Source: a virus. Taken from it: a stretch of DNA of 58,754 nt. Every line of letters begins with the position of its first letter. The first letter of the stretch is position 1. Shown one piece after another: positions 49,758 through 57,855 of the stretch. The stretch lies in the IMG/VR virus record IMGVR_UViG_3300042522_000568, positions 1 to 58,754 of that record, one strand, 5' to 3'. Position numbers and translations under genes: made by a program. Under the pieces are notes generated by a model that worked only from the letters and a program-made list of their open reading frames with translations, made no database searches and was not told the DNA's origin.

Positions 49758-50347
49758 AACAGCTCGTAAATCCAACAACCTTCATTTGTATGTTTTGTGT
49801 TTTTTAATAGTTCATTAACTGCTTTTTTAACACCTGGCCAAGAATCCGAATCTGCCCAATAGTCATGTCCAGATAATATTCCATTTTTTTTAACTTTTGG
49901 TAACCAATGAATTATATCATTTTTTACGTCTTCATATTCATGAGAAGCGTCAATAAAAATAAAATCTATCGAATCGTCATCAAAAAGTTTTGAAGCTTCT
50001 ACAGATGGTAGACGGAGATCGGTATAATAGTTTTCAAACGGAGACATATTGTTTTTAAATATATTATATAGATCTGATACTTCATCGTATGATTGATGTT
50101 CAACGCTACCATTCCAAGTATCCACACATATAAATTTTATGTCTTTTTTAGAATTTATAATTTCGACCACCATATATGCAGCTGATTGACCTTTCCAGCT
50201 TCCTATTTCAATAAATGTACTATTTTTAGGAAATCTTTTAACCATTTCTGAATACAACTTTGGATATGTAAAAAAAGAATTGTTAAATTGTGGTTCGGTG
50301 TATATGTGATTCATTTTTGTATATATATGGTTATACTTCATATCCAT
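49754..50347 (-). CDS. Class I SAM-dependent methyltransferase
   Basis: 197 residues from the outermost ATG 50347; starts at 50341 and 50314 are possible, the last after a YNHIYTKMNHIYTEP duplication. Motif I FIEIGSWKGQSAAYM, then KFICVDTWNGSVEHQ, and IDFIFIDASHEYEDVKNDI as the metal/motif IV block; GILSGHDYWADSDSWPGVKK follows. This is the DHE/HDY pattern of small cytosolic methyltransferases in glycan loci. Confidence 0.82.
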   Translation of the reverse strand: MDMKYNHIYTKMNHIYTEPQFNNSFFTYPKLYSEMVKRFPKNSTFIEIGSWKGQSAAYMVVEIINSKKDIKFICVDTWNGSVEHQSYDEVSDLYNIFKNNMSPFENYYTDLRLPSVEASKLFDDDSIDFIFIDASHEYEDVKNDIIHWLPKVKKNGILSGHDYWADSDSWPGVKKAVNELLKNTKHTNEGCWIYELL

Positions 50348-50990
50348 GACATCCGAATGTCTTTAAGTTTTGATTTTCTGGAAGTATTTTCTCTTTAGAA
50401 AATTTCAAAGCAACTTCAAATGGCGCAAACACGTTTCCGTGTTTTTCATATAATTTATGATTATGTACACATATTGTGTTGTCTTCGTTAACAGAATAGT
50501 GATTTAAGTGTTTGTAATAACATCCAAACATTGTTGATGCAAATGGTATGTGTTCAATATTGGGGGTATTTAATAATCTTTTACTTCGTAAACTAAATCC
50601 TCCATTTCCAACTCTTATGTGTTTATTGTCTGGGTCTATATAACAACTATCTGTATATGGCCAAGGCGCGCCTATATAATCATATTTCAAAAATTCATCA
50701 GTCCACAAATGTGGATTTATTACAAATCCATCGTGTTGAACAACCAAACAAAATTCAGTATCTACATGTTTATATAAATCGTATATCATGTAGTGACTAT
50801 ATGCCTCTATGGATGTTAAATGTCTACACTTTTCAATTTTTATGTGTGGATCAACCTGTATTTTTTCGTGGGTAATTAATTTAATTTCATTAAAATTTAT
50901 ATTTTTCGAACAATGTAGAATTGAATTTATAGACTCATTTAACTTTACTGAAGTAACGCATATAAGAGTAACATCTTTTAAATTAATCAT
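50331..50990 (-). CDS. DUF5672-like glycosyltransferase-type protein
   Basis: 219 residues from ATG 50990 (TAA-T-ATG after the gene upstream). VTLICVTSVKLNESI, then FCLVVQHDGFVINPHLW, YDYIGAPWPYTD and VGNGGFSLRSKRLL with a late FAPFEVALKFSKE and FGCHGYE. I recognise this string of motifs as the DUF5672 family found in polysaccharide loci; it has a GT-A-like acidic site (QHDG) and is presumed to be a glycosyltransferase. Confidence 0.82.
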   Translation of the reverse strand: MINLKDVTLICVTSVKLNESINSILHCSKNINFNEIKLITHEKIQVDPHIKIEKCRHLTSIEAYSHYMIYDLYKHVDTEFCLVVQHDGFVINPHLWTDEFLKYDYIGAPWPYTDSCYIDPDNKHIRVGNGGFSLRSKRLLNTPNIEHIPFASTMFGCYYKHLNHYSVNEDNTICVHNHKLYEKHGNVFAPFEVALKFSKEKILPENQNLKTFGCHGYEV

Positions 50991-50991
50991 A

Positions 50992-51654
50992 TTAGAAAAG
51001 TGGGGTTTTAGCACAGTCGTTATATAGATGTGTGCTTCTTCCTGGGATACAACTTGCTATTTTTCTATTTTTAGCTCTCAACAACAAAAATGATTCATAA
51101 TCCCAACACGAAGTTGGATTTAGTTTAAATCTTTCAATCCACACATTATAATCCGATTTCAATGTATCATATTTACATGCAAATGTACCTGTTGTAGAAT
51201 TTGTAAATTTCCAATGAGAATTTTTAGTTAAAAAAACTATAGTTCTTTCGCCAATATCCGTAACCTCTGGGTTTGTCCAACCGCTGTATGAATACTTATC
51301 TGGATGGTCATATAAAGTAACGTAATCTGAATGTTGTAATCCTTCTTCAATCAGTTTATCAGATCCGATTTTATGTAAATAATCATCTTCTACTAAATAT
51401 AAACTATCATTCGTGGTAAAATTATTTAAACAAAAATCTAATTTATTAATAAAATATGTAGATCTGCCTCTAACTTTATTTTCTATAAAGTTTATGTTCT
51501 TTGATTTAACGAAATTTACAAACTCATTGTTTAGATTATCACCCAACACATAAATTTGATCATCTTTGAAAATTTCACATAAATTATTGAAAGATGTTTT
51601 TTTACAGATTTTACTGTTTGTGTTTTCACATATGGACAATATTATTCTTAACAT
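50992..51654 (-). CDS. GT-A-like glycosyltransferase
   Basis: 220 residues. RIILSICENTNSK, IYVLGDNLNNEFVNF, then the acidic site SLYLVEDDYLHK and the acceptor-side blocks YVTLYDHPDKYSYSGW, TTGTFACKYDTLKSDYNVW and TSCWDYESFLLLRA. The VEDD motif serves as a DxD equivalent. It is the first gene of a five-gene minus unit and starts 28 bases from the divergent virion-like gene. Confidence 0.7.
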   Translation of the reverse strand: MLRIILSICENTNSKICKKTSFNNLCEIFKDDQIYVLGDNLNNEFVNFVKSKNINFIENKVRGRSTYFINKLDFCLNNFTTNDSLYLVEDDYLHKIGSDKLIEEGLQHSDYVTLYDHPDKYSYSGWTNPEVTDIGERTIVFLTKNSHWKFTNSTTGTFACKYDTLKSDYNVWIERFKLNPTSCWDYESFLLLRAKNRKIASCIPGRSTHLYNDCAKTPLF

Positions 51655-51682
51655 AACTATTTATATCTATATTTATAAGTAT
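51655..51682. promoter_or_regulatory. Divergent intergenic A/T boxes (candidate late promoters)
   Basis: The 28 bases between the two ATGs contain CTATTTATA (51658-51666) and ATATTTATAAGTAT (51669-51682), i.e. TATTTATA/TATAAATA elements reading in both directions, as in the 5772-5789 gap. Position suggests that one A/T-box pair drives both genes. Confidence 0.4.
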
Positions 51683-52225
51683 ATGTCTAAATTACGAGAA
51701 TTAGGAGATCTTGGCGACAGAATGATGCAAGGTTTACCTTTTGCACAAGGAGGAGCTGTTTCTGGTGCTTCTGATGTATCTACATTTACGAGTCCTGATG
51801 TATCACAAGATCCGAGTAATTTTGACACATTAACCGATAAAAGCAAGATTACCGTTAGTTCAAAAGATTCAATGTCAAAAGTAACACCATTTGGTCCATA
51901 TACTGGCCAAAATCCGAGAGATTATGTGGGAGATGTTGAAAAAATTAAATACAAAGTAACTCCTGATGAAATTATCATGGGTATTGATTATGAAATGAAG
52001 AAACTTGTACTAAAAGATAAACAAGTAGCCAAACAAAACGTCGTGAATAATCTAAAGAATGACCACCAGTATTATAGCAAACTACATATGTTAGATATTG
52101 AAGATGGCGAAGAAGAAAAGAAATCAGAAGAAATAACTGATTATCGCACACCACAAGAAAAAGCTATTGCTGAAATAATGAGAGATTTGCACGAAAAGAA
52201 GAAACAACGTAGAAATTGGAGTTAA
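51683..52225 (+). CDS. Virion-like accessory protein with DUF5661-like segment
   Basis: 180 residues from ATG 51683; codons upstream run through the promoter region and encode an implausible Ile/Tyr string. The N-terminal third is Gly/Ser/Asp-rich and looks disordered. The segment YEMKKLVLKDKQVAKQNVVN with NDHQYYSKL resembles the (IA-x-x-x-L ... YYSKL) motif of the protein at 52434. The end is a charged helix (EKAIAEIMRDLHEKKKQRR). First gene of the + late-type operon that ends with the lysozyme fusion. Confidence 0.7.
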   Translation: MSKLRELGDLGDRMMQGLPFAQGGAVSGASDVSTFTSPDVSQDPSNFDTLTDKSKITVSSKDSMSKVTPFGPYTGQNPRDYVGDVEKIKYKVTPDEIIMGIDYEMKKLVLKDKQVAKQNVVNNLKNDHQYYSKLHMLDIEDGEEEKKSEEITDYRTPQEKAIAEIMRDLHEKKKQRRNWS

Positions 52226-52237
52226 TATTTATTATAT

Positions 52238-52441
52238 ATGAGAAATTTTGCTAAAGACGGACCACCTCAATATCGTAAACCAGATCCACTTCATAAAGGA
52301 TGGCATTATATTGGCGATGGTAAATTTCACGATCCCACTTTGGGAAGTGATGCAATGCGAGGTCGTAGATGGATGATTGATCCAAGTGCGGGAAACGGTA
52401 AAAGCTTTTCAAAATTTCAACAAGGAATGAAAAATGATTAA
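52238..52441 (+). CDS. Hypothetical small basic protein
   Basis: 67 residues: MRNFAKDGPPQYRKPDPLHK, then GWHYIGDGKFHDPTLGSDA and RGRRWMIDPSAGNGKSF. Aromatic, Gly- and basic-rich with little helical content, likely a small virion or assembly component. Its 3' end overlaps the next gene by 8 bases. No family is recognised. Confidence 0.65.
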   Translation: MRNFAKDGPPQYRKPDPLHKGWHYIGDGKFHDPTLGSDAMRGRRWMIDPSAGNGKSFSKFQQGMKND

Positions 52442-53684
52442 TAATTTAGATAAATTGTCAGGCGGCGTAGGTGATAATACTCCTACAACCGAAGTAGATC
52501 CTATACAACTCTCTACCGGAATTCAGATAGAAATGGAACATACAAACGATACTGAAATTGCGCAATCTATCGCAATGGACCACTTAACAGAAGATCCTAA
52601 ATATTACAGTAAATTGGTTGCTGCTGGATTAGCTAGTGAATTTAAACCTTCCACTGGTTCTGGATTAGGCGATACAAATCAAAGTATTAATGATAAATCT
52701 AGAGTTGGTAATAAAGGTTTACAAAAAGGTAATATGGGTGGGACTATTGGTGGTACATCAAATGGACAAGTAGATGGTAGACGCAGTGAACCTATTGTAA
52801 ATAAGACTATTGATATCGAATTGGAAGGTCAAACTTTTAACAGCTTAGAAGAAGCTATGTTAGACGAAAAGAAAAGAAGAAAGAAAGGCAAAGGTAAAAG
52901 AAAACCAAAACCAACAAATCCTGCTTTATGGGCTAGAGCCAAATCCGCAGCAAGATCTAAATTTGATGTTTATCCCAGCGCTTATGCTAATGGATGGGCC
53001 GCTAAATGGTACAAAAGTAAAGGCGGCGGATGGCGAATGAGTGAAGCTTATCCAACTCAAGCTATGGAAAGTTCATTTCCATTAGACGGAACAATGGTCG
53101 GATCTGGTACAAATGGCAGTGGATATGATTTTGTGGGATATGCAGAAAATAAAAAAACTATGAATAAACAACAACTAAAAGAAGCTATTAAACGAATGAT
53201 TCGTGAAATGGAACAAGACGATGTTAATGTGGATGCAGAAAAAGAATCTGTGACTATCACATTGGATCGTGAACTTGCTCAAAAACTTCACGCTTTATTA
53301 ATGACACAATTGGCTCCGGCCGGTGAAGATGCTGAACAAACACCAGCTGGACCAGAAGACGCAAATGCTGTGGTACCAGCTGAAGACGATACAGAAGTTA
53401 CCGCTGCTAACATGAGTAGCGATCAATTGCCTATTAAAGCTGGTGAAGAAAGTGGCGAATCTGTTGATGATATTACATCTGATGAATCAGATTCAATGGA
53501 TGAAGCTAAAAAGAAATGGATACAAAAAGCCATTAGTAAACCAGGCGCTTTGAAAAAACAACTTGGTGTATCTGCTGACAAAAAAATCCCAGCTGGTAAA
53601 TTAGCCGTTGCAGTAAAAAAAGGTGGTAAAGTGGGTCAAAGAGCTCGATTAGCAATGACTCTTCGAAAGTTAAAGAATAAGTAA
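52434..53684 (+). CDS. Multi-segment virion-like protein
   Basis: 416 residues made of recognisable phage modules. The N-terminus has GIQIEMEHTNDTEIAQSIAM with DHLTEDPKYYSKL (DUF5661-like). A Gly/Asn-rich linker follows. Then NPALWARAKSAARSKFDVYPSAYANGWAAKWYK (written in two parts: NPALWARAKSAARS and KFDVYPSAYANGW), a PSAYA-type domain. A helix MNKQQLKEAIKRMIREMEQ and an acidic linker (about 295-350) come next, and the basic end KPGALKKQLGVSADKKI ... RARLAMTLRKLK. Such modules occur in capsid- or tail-associated accessory proteins of T4-like phages. No catalytic site is evident. Confidence 0.7.
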   Translation: MINNLDKLSGGVGDNTPTTEVDPIQLSTGIQIEMEHTNDTEIAQSIAMDHLTEDPKYYSKLVAAGLASEFKPSTGSGLGDTNQSINDKSRVGNKGLQKGNMGGTIGGTSNGQVDGRRSEPIVNKTIDIELEGQTFNSLEEAMLDEKKRRKKGKGKRKPKPTNPALWARAKSAARSKFDVYPSAYANGWAAKWYKSKGGGWRMSEAYPTQAMESSFPLDGTMVGSGTNGSGYDFVGYAENKKTMNKQQLKEAIKRMIREMEQDDVNVDAEKESVTITLDRELAQKLHALLMTQLAPAGEDAEQTPAGPEDANAVVPAEDDTEVTAANMSSDQLPIKAGEESGESVDDITSDESDSMDEAKKKWIQKAISKPGALKKQLGVSADKKIPAGKLAVAVKKGGKVGQRARLAMTLRKLKNK

Positions 53685-53693
53685 TATACTTAT

Positions 53694-55229
53694 ATGCCTC
53701 TTTTCAAGATCAAACGTACTGGACAATTGGGGTTTTTCTCCGATAAAGCAAGACCTTCATATGACATGGGTAATAATAAAGTTTATTACTTCTTAAAAAT
53801 AGTAGATCCTATCAAAACGGATTGGGAGATTGCTACATTGCCACGTTACTATGTGTTTACAGGTGATCAATCTAGATATTCCGCCTCTGAGTTGTTACCA
53901 ATACAAACCAAAGACTTGAAAAAGGCACAAAAGAATAATACGTTGGATAAATTGATGTCTACCGATACAATGAATGAAAATGCGGAAATGTCGCAAAGTG
54001 ATATTACGAAGATTATTGATTATAGTGAAAAGTTACAATCAATGTTTGATGTAAATGATAACTTAGAAGATTGGGTTAAAGCTAAATTGAATCATGCTTG
54101 TGATTATGTAGCTACTGTAAGAGATTATTTGAAGTTTTACCGTGATGAAAAAGATGCTGGTGCTACCGATGATCAAATAGACGAAAAGTGGACAAATAAT
54201 TATAAGAAGAGTATTAATTGCAACAATCCCAAAGGTTTTAGTCAGAAGGCACATTGTAAAGCCAGAAGACTGAGACAAGCTGGTAAACATACACAAAGTA
54301 AACCAGTAAGAGAAATATATGAAGCTGTTGTACGTCATATGTTAAAAGAATTCGATAGCAGCATGGCTATGGGTGCTTTGAAACAACTTAACAGTGATGC
54401 TAAAGAATTAGATCAAATGTTGCAACCAAATACTCAATTGGAAGATTGGGTAAAAGTTAAGTTGAACTTGGCCGGTGAATACTTGGACGATGTGTATCAC
54501 CACCTAGATCACTTTGGTCCAGAAGGTAGAAAGTTTGACGAAGTAAAAGTTGCAAACGATATTGAAGAAGGTTGGAAAGACTGGCTTGCTGCTGGAGCTA
54601 TTGGATTAGCAGCAACTACTGGTAAAGTAGATGCCGCCAAAGTGAAACAACCATCTAATCCAATTGTACAAACTGCTACAAAAGATTCTGAGACTTCTTT
54701 TTTAAACAAAAAAACAAGTGACTATGTAGGTCATTGGGAAGGTAAAAAAGACACTGTTTATAAAGATAGTGCTGGTTTGCCTACAATTGGAATTGGTCAC
54801 TATCTAAATAATAGTCAAGAAGACCGTCAATTATTTAAAGCTTTATTTGGAGATACTGTAAATTATAATAAAGTATTAAATGGTCAACAAAAGCTCACAG
54901 ATGATCAAATTGAAAAGTTATTTAATATGGATGTTAAGATTAAAGAGAAACTTGCATCTAAGAAAATTAGTAATTTTACGAGTTTACCAATATATGTTAA
55001 AAACGCAGTTATAAATGCTTTGTATAGAGGAGACATTGGACCAAAAACAATTGGATTGATGAATAGTGGCGATTGGGCCAATGCGACAAAAGAATATTTG
55101 AATCATAAAAATGCAAAGAGTGGACCATCTCAAATTCAACGAAGAATGAAGACAAATGCATTAGCATTTGCTCAATACGCAAAAAATAAGAACGAATATA
55201 TAACGCAGAGTGATTACGTAATTGGATAA
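53694..55229 (+). CDS. Virion-type fusion protein with C-terminal T4-like lysozyme (GH24) domain
   Basis: 511 residues. Residues about 345-510 form a GH24 muramidase: the catalytic set E349, D358 and T364 (HWEGKKDTVYKDSAGLPTIG, spacing E-x8-D-x5-T as in T4 lysozyme), then GIGHYL and IQRRMKTNALAF. Upstream are two copies of a helical segment, LEDWVKAKLNHACDYV (from 124) and LEDWVKVKLNLAGEYL (from 249), and an INCNNPKGFSQKAHCKARRL block. The N-terminus is beta-like. It would cut peptidoglycan either as a virion enzyme during infection or as an endolysin; the large N-terminal part favours the virion. Confidence 0.85.
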   Translation: MPLFKIKRTGQLGFFSDKARPSYDMGNNKVYYFLKIVDPIKTDWEIATLPRYYVFTGDQSRYSASELLPIQTKDLKKAQKNNTLDKLMSTDTMNENAEMSQSDITKIIDYSEKLQSMFDVNDNLEDWVKAKLNHACDYVATVRDYLKFYRDEKDAGATDDQIDEKWTNNYKKSINCNNPKGFSQKAHCKARRLRQAGKHTQSKPVREIYEAVVRHMLKEFDSSMAMGALKQLNSDAKELDQMLQPNTQLEDWVKVKLNLAGEYLDDVYHHLDHFGPEGRKFDEVKVANDIEEGWKDWLAAGAIGLAATTGKVDAAKVKQPSNPIVQTATKDSETSFLNKKTSDYVGHWEGKKDTVYKDSAGLPTIGIGHYLNNSQEDRQLFKALFGDTVNYNKVLNGQQKLTDDQIEKLFNMDVKIKEKLASKKISNFTSLPIYVKNAVINALYRGDIGPKTIGLMNSGDWANATKEYLNHKNAKSGPSQIQRRMKTNALAFAQYAKNKNEYITQSDYVIG

Positions 55230-55232
55230 ATT

Positions 55233-55571
55233 ATGAATGAATGGCCAACTGTGCCTATGGGCAACTTACAAGCTATGATGGTAATGCGTCAACAGAGTGC
55301 GCCTACGCCATCTATTAATGGTTTTGATCCATATCAAGCTATGTTGAGACGTAAACAATCAAATGTATCTGATGAGAGCGGGTATATTAATGCGGATGTA
55401 CAACAATATGACGTTAAAGATATTCAAGCGTTAGAAGAGTTTTGTCAACAATATGGAATCATGGGATTTAACTTTGGTAAGATGAATCCCAAATCAGCGT
55501 TGAGAATGCTCAAAGGAAAAATGGGTATACGAGAAGAAAAACCGACACCGACGACTGTGTTATTCGGTTAA
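55233..55571 (+). CDS. Hypothetical virion-like protein
   Basis: 112 residues: a Met/Gln-rich N-terminus (PMGNLQAMMVMRQQSAP), a linker, and a helical C-terminal domain VKDIQALEEFCQQYGIMGFN with FGKMNPKSALRMLKGKMGI. Starts three bases after the lysozyme-fusion gene and ends the + unit at a strong terminator. No family is recognised; position suggests a structural or assembly role. Confidence 0.65.
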   Translation: MNEWPTVPMGNLQAMMVMRQQSAPTPSINGFDPYQAMLRRKQSNVSDESGYINADVQQYDVKDIQALEEFCQQYGIMGFNFGKMNPKSALRMLKGKMGIREEKPTPTTVLFG

Positions 55572-55572
55572 C

Positions 55573-55603
55573 AAAAAACCCCTCGTTTGAGGGGTTTGAT
55601 TTT
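55573..55603. terminator. Bidirectional intrinsic terminator
   Basis: AAACCCCTC (55576-55584) and GAGGGGTTT (55589-55597) form a perfect 9-bp stem around GTTT. On the minus strand it is followed by six T (55578-55573) and on the plus strand by a weaker T-rich tail. It separates the convergent units ending at 55571 and 55602. Confidence 0.9.
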
Positions 55604-55868
55604 ATTGTTCTAATGAAAATTTTGCTTGTTTTAATTCTGGTGGTAATAGTTCGTTTAGTGGTTCAAGACAGTTAACGCAATATGGTATATTAATTGGTAC
55701 CAAAGCGTCTTTATCTGTACCAGCGAGTATTTTACTTACTTTTCTAAACATAACGCCGTTTTGAAAAACAGCACCTTGACATTCAGTACATTGTACCGAT
55801 TGCGTGTCTTTTAGTCCAAAGTTAACATTTGGAGTTTGATTCATTCCTTGTATTTTATTATTAAACAT
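55602..55868 (-). CDS. Small zinc-ribbon-like protein
   Basis: 88 residues with CTECQG and YCVNCLEPLNELLP, two CxxC pairs about 40 residues apart, expected to hold one zinc. Between them is a beta-like stretch (AVFQNGVMFRKVSKIL). Similar tiny zinc-ribbon proteins are frequent next to replication or assembly genes in T4-like phages. It lies three bases downstream of the IscU-like gene. Confidence 0.7.
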   Translation of the reverse strand: MFNNKIQGMNQTPNVNFGLKDTQSVQCTECQGAVFQNGVMFRKVSKILAGTDKDALVPINIPYCVNCLEPLNELLPPELKQAKFSLEQ

Positions 55869-55871
55869 AAT

Positions 55872-56270
55872 TTATATTCTTTTTCTTTTTTTGTAATCTT
55901 CTAACGCTGCATTAAGTGCCTCGGTAGCCAAAACACTACAATGAATTTTTACCGGTGGGAGGCCACCCAACGCAGTAACAATATCATCATTATTAAAATT
56001 TTTCTGAAGTTCTTCTATAGTACGCCCTTTTATTAGTTCTGTAGCCATACTGGAAGCAGCTATCGCACTACCACACCCAAATGTCTTAAATCTTGCATCA
56101 GTTACTGTTTGTGTAGCATCATCAATTTTAAGAGTAATCTTCATAATATCACCACACGCTGCGGCGCCTACTTCACCAATAGCATCTGCATCTTTTATAT
56201 CGCCCATATTTCTTGGGTTCATAAAATGATCCATTACCGTTTCATTATATAATGTATAAGAGTCACTCAT
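55872..56270 (-). CDS. iscU: IscU/NifU-type Fe-S cluster assembly scaffold
   Basis: 132 residues, full length for IscU. It has YNETVMDHFMNPRNMG, the three cluster Cys in AACGD (C39), FGCGSAIA (C66) and HCSVLA (C111), with D41 and H110 also in place. The chaperone-binding motif LPPVK stands at 104-108. IscU assembles 2Fe-2S and 4Fe-4S clusters with a cysteine desulfurase. This phage encodes likely Fe-S enzymes (the radical SAM/SPASM pair and the Cas4-like nuclease), which could be the clients. The desulfurase must come from the host or from outside the window. Overlaps the GDP-mannose dehydratase gene as ATGA. Confidence 0.93.
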   Translation of the reverse strand: MSDSYTLYNETVMDHFMNPRNMGDIKDADAIGEVGAAACGDIMKITLKIDDATQTVTDARFKTFGCGSAIAASSMATELIKGRTIEELQKNFNNDDIVTALGGLPPVKIHCSVLATEALNAALEDYKKRKRI

Positions 56271-57382
56271 AGTCCGATTTGTTTTAAGTCATTTTTAACC
56301 ATCTTATCAACCAGTTGTTCAAATGAAATTTCTGGTTTCCATCCTAATTCTTTTCTGGCTTTGGTGCTATCACCTAGTAATAAGTCTACTTCAGCAGGTC
56401 TATAAAACTTAGGATTGATTTTAACCAAGACAGAAACTACTGGATCATATTTAATTGCATTTTGTGTAGTGATACTAAATTCAGCAGATTCAGCTTGTCC
56501 ATGCCATGCACCTTCGATCTCAGCCCCTTTAAATGCGTACCATACAAATTCAGCAATTGTATGTGTTTCATTGCTAGATAATACATATTCATTTGGTGTT
56601 TCTTGGTTTAACATCTTCCAGATACCGTCAACGAAATCTTCAGCGTCACTCCAATCTCTTCTGGCTTTTACATTGCCCAGTTCAATTGGTTCAAATGATT
56701 TTCTCTCAAGAATTGCTTTTTTGATTCTAGCTACTCCCTTGGTAATTTTTCGAGTGACAAATTCTTCACCTCTTCTAGTTCCTTCATGATTGAATAACAA
56801 CCCTTGTACAGCATACAAGTTATAACTTTCTCTGTATACTTTAACCAATTGTCTAGCTGCAGATTTACTAGCACCATATGGACTACGAGGTCTTGCAGGA
56901 TGATTTTCATCTTGTGGAATGTATGCGACATCACCGTATTCTTCACTGCTACCCGCATTATAAAATCTACAAGATGGTTTATGTTGACGAATTGCTTCAA
57001 GAATGTGAATTACACTAGTAGTATTACATTCCCATGTTTGAGCAGGAAAATCCCATGATGAACCAACAAATGTTTGTGCAGCTAAATTAATAAAGTAATC
57101 TGGTTTTAACTTTTCTACTATCTTGCTAATACTATGTGCATCACTCAGATCAAAGTTAACTAATTTAAATCTGGGGTTGTTTTCTAAGTGTCTAATGTTT
57201 TCATGATTTTTAATACTCAGTCTTCTAGCACCTCCTACTATAAAACAGTCTGTTTTATCAAGTAGATAATCTACCATAAAACTTCCATCTTGTCCAGTTA
57301 CCCCCGTAACAAATACAACTTTTTTGTTTTCCATAAAAGGAACAACATCATTAATATTATATATATCCATAAAAAATTTCAT
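56267..57382 (-). CDS. gmd: GDP-mannose 4,6-dehydratase
   Basis: 371 residues (an internal ATG at 57334, MENKKVVF, would give 355 and is closer to the usual start). Short-chain dehydrogenase motifs: TGVTGQDGS (NADP binding), the catalytic Ser/Thr-Glu in SSEEYG, YGASKSA (Tyr and Lys), FNHEGTRRGEEFVTRK and the WKPEISFEQLV end typical of GMD. It converts GDP-mannose to GDP-4-keto-6-deoxymannose, the precursor of GDP-fucose, GDP-rhamnose or GDP-perosamine. The GT10 and GT11 genes point to fucose. The next enzyme (GDP-fucose synthase) is not in this window. Confidence 0.93.
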   Translation of the reverse strand: MKFFMDIYNINDVVPFMENKKVVFVTGVTGQDGSFMVDYLLDKTDCFIVGGARRLSIKNHENIRHLENNPRFKLVNFDLSDAHSISKIVEKLKPDYFINLAAQTFVGSSWDFPAQTWECNTTSVIHILEAIRQHKPSCRFYNAGSSEEYGDVAYIPQDENHPARPRSPYGASKSAARQLVKVYRESYNLYAVQGLLFNHEGTRRGEEFVTRKITKGVARIKKAILERKSFEPIELGNVKARRDWSDAEDFVDGIWKMLNQETPNEYVLSSNETHTIAEFVWYAFKGAEIEGAWHGQAESAEFSITTQNAIKYDPVVSVLVKINPKFYRPAEVDLLLGDSTKARKELGWKPEISFEQLVDKMVKNDLKQIGL

Positions 57383-57855
57383 TAATCTTCATCATCGTCG
57401 TCTTCTTCTTCATCTAAATAGTCGTCGGAAGGATCTTGGTTAATATTATATTTTTCTTTAAATTTTTGCATATCTTCATTTGATATTTTTAATAAATGAA
57501 GAACTGCTTGCATAAAAAATATAACATGTTCTTTTGTGAAATTGTATTGTTTACAATAATCCACAACTTTATTTGCTAATTTTAATATTTTTGTTTGTAT
57601 TTTTTTATTAATATAAATTTTATCAAATGTCTCTCCACCTTTTTGTATTAAGCCTGGTATATCATTTTCTTGTAAAAACGTTTTTGTTTTTGCTTTTATT
57701 TCTTTATTGATCTCTTTTTCAAGTTTATTCACGTCTGGAAATTTACTTTCTAATTTTTTACGAATAGATTTTATCTCAGATGGTTTTATTTTTTTAGCAA
57801 TATTGAATGTTACTAATATTCCATGTTTTGACAATAAATGTTGATAATTATCCAT
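57382..57855 (-). CDS. Hypothetical helical protein with acidic tail
   Basis: 157 residues, almost all charged helix: KIKPSEIKSIRKKLESKF, KLEKEINKEIKAKTKTFL, VIFFMQAVLHLLKIS, ending in a run of Asp/Glu (DYLDEEEDDDDED). Acidic tails of this kind occur in DNA mimics, chaperones and scaffolding-type proteins; no family is recognised. The stop overlaps the GMD start by one base (TAATG). Confidence 0.65.
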   Translation of the reverse strand: MDNYQHLLSKHGILVTFNIAKKIKPSEIKSIRKKLESKFPDVNKLEKEINKEIKAKTKTFLQENDIPGLIQKGGETFDKIYINKKIQTKILKLANKVVDYCKQYNFTKEHVIFFMQAVLHLLKISNEDMQKFKEKYNINQDPSDDYLDEEEDDDDED

